Origin: Brevibacillus sedimenti
Lineage (GTDB): Bacteria > Bacillota > Bacilli > Brevibacillales > Brevibacillaceae
Direction: 5' to 3'
Length of the DNA: 64,000 nucleotides
Assembly (NCBI RefSeq): GCF_020923495.1
Contig: NZ_CP064048.1
Span: forward strand, 2,729,001 to 2,793,000
The first letter of the stretch is position 1. Every line of letters begins with the position of its first letter. This document shows positions 42,278-50,316 of the stretch, in pieces. The position numbers were made by a program, and so were the translations under genes. Below the pieces are notes generated by a model. That model was not told where the DNA came from. It did no database searches and saw only the letters and a list, made by a program, of their open reading frames with translations.

Positions 42278-42964
42278 TTATTTCGTGTTGGCAAACCGGC
42301 GGACGCTGCGTCGGCTCCACCAGTTCAACCACATGGTCGTTCCCATGCCCAGCGAGACGATCATGATCACCCAAAAGAGTGCCTTGTCCATCTGGCCGGC
42401 TTCCACGGCGAAGTAGATGGCGACGGGGATCGTATCGGTCTTGCCGGGAATGTATCCCGCCAGCATCAGCGTGGCGCCGAACTCCCCCAGACCCCGGGCA
42501 AAGGAGAGAACGAATCCGGCCAACAGCCCCGGCCAGGCGAGCGGAAAGGAAATCGTCCAGAAGACGCGCCATTCCGAAGCCCCCATCGTCCGGGCAGCGT
42601 CTTCGTACCGCCGGTCGATCCCGCTGAAGGCGGCGGCGGCACTCTGGTACATCAACGGAAACGACACGACCACGGAAGCGATTACGGCACCGGTCAGCGA
42701 AAAGACGACCTGGACTCCAAACCACTCCGTCAGCCACTTGCCGATTATCCCGTTTTTTCCAAACAAAAGCAGGAGGCCGAATCCGACGACAGTGGGGGGC
42801 AGCACCAGCGGCAGCAGCAGAAAGGACTCCAGTACGTGCTTGCCCCAAAAGTGCCTGCGCGTCAGGAAGCGGGCGATCAGCAGACCGGCGACAAATACGA
42901 TGGAGGTGGAGAGGGCCGCCACTTTCAGCGACAGCAGCAGCGGTGTCAATTCGGGATGATTCAT
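42278..42964 (-). CDS. modB: Molybdate ABC transporter permease ModB
   Basis: A 228-residue permease with five to six helices. The coupling motif EDAARTMGASEWRVFWTISFPLA (shown in part: AARTMGASEWRVFW) and GLGEFGATLMLAGYIPGKTD are typical for ModB. It lies between modA and modC on the same strand. Confidence 0.93.
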   Translation of the reverse strand: MNHPELTPLLLSLKVAALSTSIVFVAGLLIARFLTRRHFWGKHVLESFLLLPLVLPPTVVGFGLLLLFGKNGIIGKWLTEWFGVQVVFSLTGAVIASVVVSFPLMYQSAAAAFSGIDRRYEDAARTMGASEWRVFWTISFPLAWPGLLAGFVLSFARGLGEFGATLMLAGYIPGKTDTIPVAIYFAVEAGQMDKALFWVIMIVSLGMGTTMWLNWWSRRSVRRFANTK

Positions 42965-42988
42965 GTGTCCGCCTCCTGTTCAGTTCTC

Positions 42989-43795
42989 CTACTCGTGAAA
43001 TCCGTATTGTTTAAAGATTGCCTTGCCTTTGTCACTGGTCACAAACGCAAGAAACATCCTGGCGGTGTCCGCCTGACGGGAGGCGGCAATGACGGCGGCC
43101 GGATAGTCGATCGGGTTGTGCCACTCCGGTTCGGCTGCGGCGATCACCTTCACCTTGGGCGAAATGGCCGCATCGCTCGCGTAGACGATGCCGGCTTCGG
43201 CGTTGCCGGACTCGACATAGGTCAGCACCTGGCGCACGTCGCTGGCAAAGACCAGCTTGTCCGACAGGTTGTCCCACATCTTCAGGTGTTCGAGCGTTTC
43301 TTTGGCGTAGCGGCCGGCCGGGACGGTCGTTGGTTCGCCGACGGCGAGATGCTTGACGGCATCATCGCCCAGCTCTTCAAATGAAGAAAGCGCCAGCGGG
43401 CTGGAAGCCGACGAGATCAGTACAAGCTCGTTTTTGGCAAAGTCAACGCGCGTGTCCGTGACAATCAACTGTTTCTCTTCCAGCCTGTCCATATCCTGTT
43501 TGCTGGCGGACAAAAAGACGTCGGCGGGAGCGCCCTGCTCGATTTGGGAGGCCAGCTTGCCGGAACTGCCAAAGTTATAGCTAATCGCCACTCCGGGATG
43601 TTCGCGTTCAAACGCAGTTTTCAGCTCATTCAACGCGTCGGTCAGGCTGGCGGCAGCCGAGACCATCAGTGTCGTTTCCGCCGGCTTGGCCGATGGCTGC
43701 TGCGGGGCGGTTTGCTGGTCTGAGGTCTGCGCACCGCACCCGGCGGCCCACATCATGCAGAGTGCCGCAAGGATGGCCGTCAGTTGTTTTTGCAT
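42989..43795 (-). CDS. modA: Molybdate-binding lipoprotein ModA
   Basis: A 268-residue binding protein with lipobox-type signal (MMWAAGC, Cys20). Mature motifs are VSAAASLTDALNELK, YNFGSSGKLASQIEQGAPADVFLSA and, in the second lobe, ESGNAEAGIVYASDA, matching ModA, which binds molybdate or tungstate. First gene of the leftward modABC operon. Confidence 0.95.
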   Translation of the reverse strand: MQKQLTAILAALCMMWAAGCGAQTSDQQTAPQQPSAKPAETTLMVSAAASLTDALNELKTAFEREHPGVAISYNFGSSGKLASQIEQGAPADVFLSASKQDMDRLEEKQLIVTDTRVDFAKNELVLISSASSPLALSSFEELGDDAVKHLAVGEPTTVPAGRYAKETLEHLKMWDNLSDKLVFASDVRQVLTYVESGNAEAGIVYASDAAISPKVKVIAAAEPEWHNPIDYPAAVIAASRQADTARMFLAFVTSDKGKAIFKQYGFHE

Positions 43796-43819
43796 GATAC
43801 GACCTCCTGAGTTGTGTTT

Positions 43820-43881
43820 CGTTATATGTAGTAATAATTAGTTATAATTAGATTATCTGAATGATTTCAATTGATCAATTG
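43820..43881. promoter_or_regulatory. Operator-like repeats between modA and its putative regulator
   Basis: CGTTATAT (43820-43827) and GTTATAAT (43841-43848) are related half-sites 21 bases apart, recalling the ModE half-site CGTTATAT. A perfect 14-base palindrome CAATTGATCAATTG (43868-43881) lies near the divergent regulator start. The whole interval is strongly AT-rich. Binding by the adjacent regulator is inferred. Confidence 0.5.
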
Positions 43882-43945
43882 CAAACATGTGAATAGTAAA
43901 CGAAAATGGAGAAAGACAAGTCAGCAATTGATCCGGGAGGCGGCG

Positions 43946-44911
43946 ATGAACGACGACATTTCTTACACGACTGAAGAAATTGCCAAGATGCTGCGAATCT
44001 CCAAACTGACCGTGTACGATTTGATCAAAAAAGGGGAACTGCCCGCGTACCGCGTCGGCCGGCAGATGCGGGTGGACGCGTCCGATCTGGAAGCGTACAA
44101 GGCGAGAGCAAAAGGAGTATCCGGCATGGCAGCGGCGGTTCCGAGCGCTTCGGCGCCTGTGACGCCCATGCAGCGCAGCGCCTGGCCGCAGGGAGCGCAG
44201 CACGTTCGTCAGGTTATCATCAGCGGTCAGGACGTCAGCCTTGACATGCTGGCGAATCATCTCGAACGCAGAGGCAAAACGATGCGGCCGCTTCGCGCTT
44301 ATGCGGGCAGCATCAACAGCCTGCTGGCGATGTACGCAGGTGAGGCGGATGTCGTCAGCACGCACCTGTTCGACGGCGACACCGGGGAATACAACACGCC
44401 GTATGTGCGGCGGATTTTGTGCGGATACCGCTACGTGATCGTCAATCTGCTGTCCCGCTGGGCCGGTTTTTACGTCCGGGCGGGCAACCCGAAGCAGATA
44501 GTCGACTGGACCGATTTCGGCAAACCCGGGGTGCGCATGGTGAACCGGGAAAAAGGGTCAGGAGCACGCACCCTGATCGAAGAACAGCTCCGGCTGCACG
44601 GCATCGCCGGACGGGACGTGGCTGGATACGACAGGGAAGAGGCGAATCACCTCGCTGTGGCCGCAGCAGTAGCGAGGGGGGAAGCGGACGTCGGCGTGGG
44701 GATCGAAAAGGCTGCCCGGATCGTCGGAGTGGAGTTTTTGCCTGTAATTCGGGAGCGGTACGATCTGGTCATCCTGAAAAACGCGGAAAACGAGGAGCTG
44801 ATCCAGATCGTGCGGGACATTTTGCGATCGGCATCGTTTCGCGACGAACTGGCTGCGATCGGGGGGTACGATTTGACCTACACGGGCGAGATCATGTACG
44901 AGACGTGGTAA
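43946..44911 (+). CDS. Excisionase-type HTH regulator with periplasmic-binding-like domain
   Basis: ATG 43946 follows GGGAGG. A 321-residue protein: an N-terminal excisionase-like helix-turn-helix (YTTEEIAKMLRISKLTVYDL, about 5-55), a Pro/Ala linker, and a C-terminal substrate-binding-protein-like domain (about 90-315, with KPGVRMVNREKGSGARTLIEEQL and ADVGVGIEKAA). This architecture accompanies molybdate transporters, so it probably senses molybdate or a cofactor and controls the divergent modABC operon. Ligand and target are inferred. Confidence 0.88.
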   Translation: MNDDISYTTEEIAKMLRISKLTVYDLIKKGELPAYRVGRQMRVDASDLEAYKARAKGVSGMAAAVPSASAPVTPMQRSAWPQGAQHVRQVIISGQDVSLDMLANHLERRGKTMRPLRAYAGSINSLLAMYAGEADVVSTHLFDGDTGEYNTPYVRRILCGYRYVIVNLLSRWAGFYVRAGNPKQIVDWTDFGKPGVRMVNREKGSGARTLIEEQLRLHGIAGRDVAGYDREEANHLAVAAAVARGEADVGVGIEKAARIVGVEFLPVIRERYDLVILKNAENEELIQIVRDILRSASFRDELAAIGGYDLTYTGEIMYETW

Positions 44912-45103
44912 TGACCCATAACAGCCGCAGCGAGTAAGCGCGTCCGCTGTTATGAATGGGGTGTCGCTGCATGCGGGCCGCTGTCATGTAGCTGTGTTGT
45001 GGCAAGATTTTCTATTCAGCCCTGTCGAGATTTGCTACAATAAATTGGATAAGCTTTGCGACGAAATAACATCGTGCTTGTCGCTTATGAGTCGGGGGCT
45101 GAC

Positions 45104-46933
45104 ATGAAACCATTGCACAAAACGAGCTTGTTGATCTGTTTGACAATTTTGATCGTTTTCGCTTCGGTCGGGGTGATCGCCAAGTGGCCTGTGCTGGCGC
45201 CGTTTTTCATAAACAACGCGACAGTGACGGCAGGGGCGGGAGCTGATCCGTTCGCCTACAATCCGCCGCTGCCCTCCTATGTGAAAGATCTGCATCCGAC
45301 CTATACGATTCGTGCTGAACTGAATACGACAAAGGCGATGATTGCTGGAAGTGTCACGGTGGAGTTCGATAATCCGCGCACGCCGGATCTTCGCCTGTTC
45401 ATCTACGACTATCCATGGAATCTGATGACGATCAAGGAGATTCGCGCCGGGGACAAGCCGCTTACATTCGAACGGCGCCAGGCGGTTGTCCATCTGACCA
45501 ATCCGTTCGGTTCGGCGAAGCGGGGGAGCTTGACGGTCACTTTTGAGAATCCCGTTCCCCGCCGCGGCACCCGTTTTGGGGTAAAGGACGACATCTGGAC
45601 GCTGACCACCTGGTATCCGATGCTGGGTGCGATGGACCAGCGCGGCAATTGGTACACTCCGCCGCAGCGGGTCAATTTCGGCGATCCGTTCGTGTACCAT
45701 TACGCTGATTACGACGTGTCGTTTGTGTCGCCAAAGGGCTTTCAATGGGTGAGCTCCTGGGGAAGGGGAGAGACCAAGCCGCTGGCCGGCAACCGGCAGG
45801 AAGTGCGGTACCGCGGCAGCCGCCTGCTCAATTTTGCGTTGGTGGGCAGCCCGCGCTACCATGTGGAGACGATCACCTTTGCGCCCAATTTGACGGTAGA
45901 CATCGCGTCTGTGGACAAGGGCAACATCGAGCGGATCAAAGCGATCGCCCGGTCTGTGTTTCCGGTCTATACAGAATGGTACGGCCCGCTGCCGTATCCC
46001 CGGGTGGCGATTGCCGAGACCGGCACCGGCACGACGTATGCGATGGAGTACGCCAACATGGCGGTGTTTAAGCGGGACATGCACCACAACAATCTGATCG
46101 AGCACTGGCTGCCGCACGAGGTGGCCCACATGTGGTGGTACAACAGCGTCGCCACGCTGGAAGCGGTGCACGGCTGGTTGGACGAGGGGCTGGTGGAAAT
46201 GAGCGTCTATCACTATCTGCAGCACCGCTACGGTTCCCAGAAGGCCGCCGCCCTCCTGTCATCGTACAGCCGCGACGCGGACAAGTTGAAGCAGCTCTAT
46301 CCGTCCGGCCGATTGGGCAAGCGGCTCAACCAGTTTGCCGGTGAACAGGAGTTCCACTGGACCTGGTACTCCAAAGGGGCGCTGTTGTACGACCACCTGC
46401 GCAGGCAGATCGGCGACGACGCCTACAAACAATTCCTGCAGCGCGTGCAGCGCACCTACCACGGCAGTGTTATCGGTCCGGAGCACCTCGATCAGGCGCT
46501 GGGCCAGGTGCTGAAAGGAGAAGCGCGCTACTTCGTCCCCAATGTCCGGACGGAAAACAAGGCGCCCTTGCGTCAGGTGGAGCTGGAACCGTATGTGACG
46601 ACCATCGTGAACGGGACGAGCTTTTACCCATCCGTTCCAGCGAGGGTGAAAAACGGGACCGTCTACCTCCCGCTGCGCGAAGTGGCGGAACGGATGGGGT
46701 ATCGCGTCAGTTGGTTGCCGGACAAGCAGGCGACGATGGTGCAGGGCAGAGGGCATCAGGTCGTGCTCAAACAGGGCCAACGCGTTGTTGAACGGGACGG
46801 CCAGCGCGTCGATCTGGGGCAGCCGCTGCTGGAAATCGCCGAGAAGACGATGGCGCCGCTCACCTTGTTCAGTCAGGGGCTTGGCGCGCAGGTTTCCTAT
46901 GACAAAGAGGCAAAGACCGTGACCTTGCAGTGA
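45104..46933 (+). CDS. M1 family aminopeptidase with C-terminal stalk domain
   Basis: ATG 45104 begins a 609-residue exported protein: an N-terminal membrane anchor (about 7-27), a beta-rich domain, then the M1 catalytic domain with HEVAHMWWYN (zinc-binding HExxH) and the third ligand in WLDEGLVE 18 residues later, preceded by TGTTYAMEYANMA, the exopeptidase-type loop. The last 110 residues form a copper-amine-oxidase-N-like stalk domain (VKNGTVYLPLREVAERMGY). It should trim peptides at the outer face of the membrane. Confidence 0.9.
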   Translation: MKPLHKTSLLICLTILIVFASVGVIAKWPVLAPFFINNATVTAGAGADPFAYNPPLPSYVKDLHPTYTIRAELNTTKAMIAGSVTVEFDNPRTPDLRLFIYDYPWNLMTIKEIRAGDKPLTFERRQAVVHLTNPFGSAKRGSLTVTFENPVPRRGTRFGVKDDIWTLTTWYPMLGAMDQRGNWYTPPQRVNFGDPFVYHYADYDVSFVSPKGFQWVSSWGRGETKPLAGNRQEVRYRGSRLLNFALVGSPRYHVETITFAPNLTVDIASVDKGNIERIKAIARSVFPVYTEWYGPLPYPRVAIAETGTGTTYAMEYANMAVFKRDMHHNNLIEHWLPHEVAHMWWYNSVATLEAVHGWLDEGLVEMSVYHYLQHRYGSQKAAALLSSYSRDADKLKQLYPSGRLGKRLNQFAGEQEFHWTWYSKGALLYDHLRRQIGDDAYKQFLQRVQRTYHGSVIGPEHLDQALGQVLKGEARYFVPNVRTENKAPLRQVELEPYVTTIVNGTSFYPSVPARVKNGTVYLPLREVAERMGYRVSWLPDKQATMVQGRGHQVVLKQGQRVVERDGQRVDLGQPLLEIAEKTMAPLTLFSQGLGAQVSYDKEAKTVTLQ

Positions 46934-46978
46934 CGTTGCGGACAGTCATCTACGACTACGAAAGGCAGGAGACAGCCG

Positions 46979-47506
46979 ATGACATACGGAAATGTGATTT
47001 TCGTCGGATTCATGGGAACAGGGAAAACTACGGTGGGGAGCGCGCTGGCTAAGGATCTGGGCATTCCGCACCGCGATTTGGACGAGGCGATCGCAGAGCG
47101 GGAGGGATGCTCGATTCCCGAGCTGTTCGCTACAAAGGGAGAGCAGTACTTTCGGGACGCGGAAAGCGCCATGTTGCGGGAGCTGCTGCAAGAGAAGCCG
47201 CAGGTGCTGACCACCGGAGGGGGAGCGGTGCTTCGTCCGGAAAATGTCCGGCTCATGCTGAGTGAGGGAACGGTGATCGCCTTGTCTGCAGCGGAGGAGG
47301 AACTGATCCGCCGCCTGGCAGGAGATACCGGCCGTCCGCTCATCGCCGGCGACATGGCGCAACGGGTGCGGAGACTGTTGGACGAGCGGAAAGGGGCGTA
47401 TGATTTTGCCCCGATTCAAATCGACACAACCGGCAAGGACGTGTCCGATATCGTGGCGGAAATACGCGGAAGGATGGTTGAAAGCGGCCTGATCGGGAGA
47501 GACTAG
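46979..47506 (+). CDS. aroK: Shikimate kinase
   Basis: A 175-residue kinase with Walker A GFMGTGKTTVG (about 9-19), shikimate-binding DLDEAI, the ARG triad-like FRDAES and GGGAV, and the lid region LAGDTGRPL. It phosphorylates shikimate at the 3-hydroxyl in the chorismate pathway. AAAGGCAGGAG precedes the ATG at 46979. As in B. subtilis it lies directly before yqzE. Confidence 0.95.
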   Translation: MTYGNVIFVGFMGTGKTTVGSALAKDLGIPHRDLDEAIAEREGCSIPELFATKGEQYFRDAESAMLRELLQEKPQVLTTGGGAVLRPENVRLMLSEGTVIALSAAEEELIRRLAGDTGRPLIAGDMAQRVRRLLDERKGAYDFAPIQIDTTGKDVSDIVAEIRGRMVESGLIGRD

Positions 47507-47572
47507 GGGAAGAAAGCGCTCCGCCTTCACGGCAAACGGCGCGGAAACGTGCGTATGAAGGAGGCACGTGTG

Positions 47573-47734
47573 ATGTCGTTTCAGGAGTATTTAAAGTACC
47601 TGACCCGCTTGTTTGTGCAGTATGTGGAGACCCCGAAGGAAGAGCGGCGGCGGCGAAAACAGCCGCGCGAGGCCTGGTCCACGCGCTGGTTCGGGGCCAT
47701 CCCGATGTCAATCAAGCTGTTATGGCGCAAATAA
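47573..47734 (+). CDS. yqzE: YqzE family protein
   Basis: ATG 47573 with GGAGG upstream is preferred over ATG 47555. The 53-residue basic protein has YLKYLTRLFVQYVETPKEER and the ending WFGAIPMSIKLLWRK, typical of YqzE, a small protein of unknown function beside aroK and the comG operon in B. subtilis. Confidence 0.88.
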   Translation: MSFQEYLKYLTRLFVQYVETPKEERRRRKQPREAWSTRWFGAIPMSIKLLWRK

Positions 47735-47757
47735 TCCCAGCCGGATGGAGGTAGCAT

Positions 47758-48012
47758 ATGGCGAGAGTGGCAGTGGAACGTTCCCTTACCCATATCCGCA
47801 AAATGCTGCGTGACAACGGGTACGACGTGGTGGATCTGGGCAACTGGCAAAACATGGTGGACGCCATCGTGATCACCGGCCAGGATGTCAACGTGCTGAA
47901 CGACCAGAGCAAAACCATATCCGGTGCTCCGGTCATCAACGCCGCTGGCATGACTCCCCAGGAAGTGTTTCATGCGGTACACACCCGACTGTCGCCCATT
48001 GAGCATAGCTGA
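47758..48012 (+). CDS. ykuS: YkuS family protein (UPF0180)
   Basis: An 84-residue protein with RSLTHIRKMLRDNGYDVVDL near the start, ITGQDVNVLN and APVINAAGMTPQEV, matching UPF0180. The function is unknown. GGAGG precedes the ATG; it follows yqzE by 23 bases and is likely in the same transcript as aroK and yqzE. Confidence 0.92.
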   Translation: MARVAVERSLTHIRKMLRDNGYDVVDLGNWQNMVDAIVITGQDVNVLNDQSKTISGAPVINAAGMTPQEVFHAVHTRLSPIEHS

Positions 48013-48093
48013 CGGTGCTGACGGGGCAGTTCCCCAATCAGGCGTTGAAACGGACGCGGCGAGCTGATCCCATACAGCACACAGCCGCCCAGA

Positions 48094-48138
48094 CAACAAG
48101 CTCTCTGTCGGTTCATTCCGGCAGAGAGCTTGTTTTGT
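48094..48138. terminator. Bidirectional terminator
   Basis: ACAAGCTCTCTG pairs exactly with CAGAGAGCTTGT, then TTTTGTG, between convergent ykuS and the secreted-protein gene. Its 3' arm lies in the last codons of the latter. Confidence 0.8.
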
Positions 48139-48991
48139 GTGCGCCGGTATCAACAGCATGAAACTGTCCCACTTTCATCGCGTATGCGTAGGGAACGAAG
48201 CGCAGCCCCTCGTCCCAGACGCCGACGTATGCCGCGCGGCCGTTCCACAGATGCAGCGACTGCACTGCAAACGGTGCCAGCACATTGGAGTGGTGGAGCG
48301 GCACAGTAAGCGTTACCGGGCCGGCGGATGTTTTTTGCCAGAGGTCTGTCCAGGTCAGCTGACGCCTGTTGGACGTGTCGGTCAGCCAGTCAATCCGGTC
48401 AAACGGGTCCTGTACTGCACCGGACAGCACGCGGGCAGCAGTGAGGACTTCTTCCGGGCGAACCAGTTCGGCTTCAGACAGCGTGGTGATCACCGGCGGG
48501 CCGGCAACAGCGGATGCGGGGTACGTTTCGCCCGTCTTGGCGTCCACCAGTTCCCGCTGCTCTTGACGCGCGACCAGCCAGTGGGAGGCGAATCCGTCAT
48601 AGACCGGTTCCGCCGCCACTGCGCGCGGGGCAAACGCGTCGTCGAACAAAATGTATTCGCCTACGCCGTATTCCAGCAGCACAAACGTCGGCTGTGTTCC
48701 GGAAGCGGGGGATTCGCCCACCACCATGTAACCCACCTGTCTGCCGTCTCGCGTGATGCTGACCAGCCACTGATGTTGGTTGGCACCGAGCGATTGAGCA
48801 TCGATTTGGGCGTTTTTCCAGTCGCGGAAACTGGGATCCCGCTCGATGATCGTGTTCATCCACTGCTGAACCTGCGTGTGAAAACGCTTGTCCCAATCCG
48901 TCTCTTCGGCGTGCGTGACGGCCGGCCACGCGATCGCGAGCGCACAGAGCAGTGCGCATACGGATCGGGTCATTTTACTGGCCACAAGCAT
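48113..48991 (-). CDS. Exported protein of unknown function
   Basis: ATG 48991 follows AAGGTGG. The 292-residue protein has a signal peptide cut near AVTHAEE (about residue 29). The mature part is a mixed domain with WKNAQIDAQSLGANQHQWLV, GYMVVGESP and a C-terminal YAMKVGQF. I recognise no motif or enzyme signature. It is monocistronic, between ykuS and yqhG. Confidence 0.75.
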   Translation of the reverse strand: MLVASKMTRSVCALLCALAIAWPAVTHAEETDWDKRFHTQVQQWMNTIIERDPSFRDWKNAQIDAQSLGANQHQWLVSITRDGRQVGYMVVGESPASGTQPTFVLLEYGVGEYILFDDAFAPRAVAAEPVYDGFASHWLVARQEQRELVDAKTGETYPASAVAGPPVITTLSEAELVRPEEVLTAARVLSGAVQDPFDRIDWLTDTSNRRQLTWTDLWQKTSAGPVTLTVPLHHSNVLAPFAVQSLHLWNGRAAYVGVWDEGLRFVPYAYAMKVGQFHAVDTGAHKTSSLPE

Positions 48992-49095
48992 GCACCACCT
49001 TTTGTACAAGGCTTCTTGGTACCTATTGTAACCAGGTTGACGAAAAAGATTTGTTGCTATCTGTCTCTTTGCGATCGTTTTTTCTCGCACTTCTT

Positions 49096-50250
49096 TTACA
49101 GAATTCGCCTGTTTTTGGCGGGAGGCGCGGACTGGAGGTAAAACAGCCCGCCATTGATAAACTGCACCTCGATGCGAGGCTCGTACTGCCAGTGCAGTTC
49201 GTCCATGCGCCGCTGCTTTTCCTCTTCCGGCGTGCTGCTGCGCCACTCTGTCTGGTCGATCTCTTCGCGCGGCGTTTCGGGTATGCCGTTGGCACGCAAA
49301 AAGTCCAGGATGCGGCCGCCGCTGCTCTGCGGCTCCTCCCGGGCTGCAGACGGTTCGGTCGCAGGTTGGACGGTGGGCGGTGCAATATGGACAGGGGGAG
49401 CCGGGACAGATTGGTTCACCTGAGCAGCTTCTGTCGCCGTCTTCGCCAGAACGTCCGGCAAAGAGAGAGCATGTGCTTCACTGCCGCCGCTTTTCCCGCT
49501 GTCCGAGGATTCGTCACCATCCGCCGCGCCGCTGTCGCGCTCGCGGCTTTCCGCTTCACGGGAGACCAACTCGGCATAGTACGCTTCCAGAATCTGCAAC
49601 TCTTCATTGAGCCGCTGCCGCGCTTCCTCTGCCCAGCGTCCGTCCTCTGCGTCCAGCAGGCGGCGGGTCTCCCGTTCGGCAATGGCGGCGGCCTCTGTCA
49701 GAGAGAGGCGTCTTTCCAGCGTGTAGCAGTAATCCGGGATGGACGGGGCGAGCGACAGCTGCTGCAGAAACGGGTAAAAGTCGGTTACGATCTGGGGCTG
49801 GTGCAGGTTGATCCCGAAATGGAGCAGCATGTCCCGCTTTTTGTCGCAAATAAAGGAGACTTTCCAGTTCAATCCCAGCCAGGGAACGAGCGGGGTGGTG
49901 CGCCGGCCGCCCGGTCGGGGGGATGCGGTTTGTTCGTACATGCAGACGAAACTTCCGTGCTTGCGGGCGGATTGAAAGATCTGCTGCAGACGGCCCGCGC
50001 CGAGATGGAGGTGCTCCGCTCGCAGTCCCTCCGGCTTCCGCTCGCTGTCAAAGTAAAACGTGAGCACCATGGGCTGGTAGGGCAGATTCATTTTCTCCAC
50101 CCAGGTCCAGTAAAACGGTCTATTGCCGATATCTTTGTCCACCTCGACCGGCAGCTTTACGGTCAGGTAGTCGGGATGCGTCTCCATAATATGGGCGGAA
50201 AAGGCGGCCAGGTAGCGTTCTGTAAATCGGCGTATCTGCTCTTGCTCCAT
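49096..50250 (-). CDS. yqhG: YqhG family protein with an expanded linker
   Basis: ATG 50250 starts a 384-residue protein. Residues 1-225 match YqhG (DIGNRPFYWTWVEKMNLPYQP, LHLGAGRLQQIFQSARKHG, TPLVPWLGLNWKVSFICDKK), and the final 60 match the family end (WQYEPRIEVQFINGGLFYL). Between them, roughly 225-320 is a low-complexity acidic, Ser- and Pro-rich linker that makes it about 120 residues longer than the B. subtilis protein as I recall it. It is paired with yqhH beside gcvT, as in B. subtilis. Function unknown. Confidence 0.88.
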   Translation of the reverse strand: MEQEQIRRFTERYLAAFSAHIMETHPDYLTVKLPVEVDKDIGNRPFYWTWVEKMNLPYQPMVLTFYFDSERKPEGLRAEHLHLGAGRLQQIFQSARKHGSFVCMYEQTASPRPGGRRTTPLVPWLGLNWKVSFICDKKRDMLLHFGINLHQPQIVTDFYPFLQQLSLAPSIPDYCYTLERRLSLTEAAAIAERETRRLLDAEDGRWAEEARQRLNEELQILEAYYAELVSREAESRERDSGAADGDESSDSGKSGGSEAHALSLPDVLAKTATEAAQVNQSVPAPPVHIAPPTVQPATEPSAAREEPQSSGGRILDFLRANGIPETPREEIDQTEWRSSTPEEEKQRRMDELHWQYEPRIEVQFINGGLFYLQSAPPAKNRRIL

Positions 50251-50316
50251 GCATCGTTTCCCTCCCGTCTGACTATAAAATGCTGGCCGGCAGCCGCGGC
50301 CAATCACCGGGATCGG

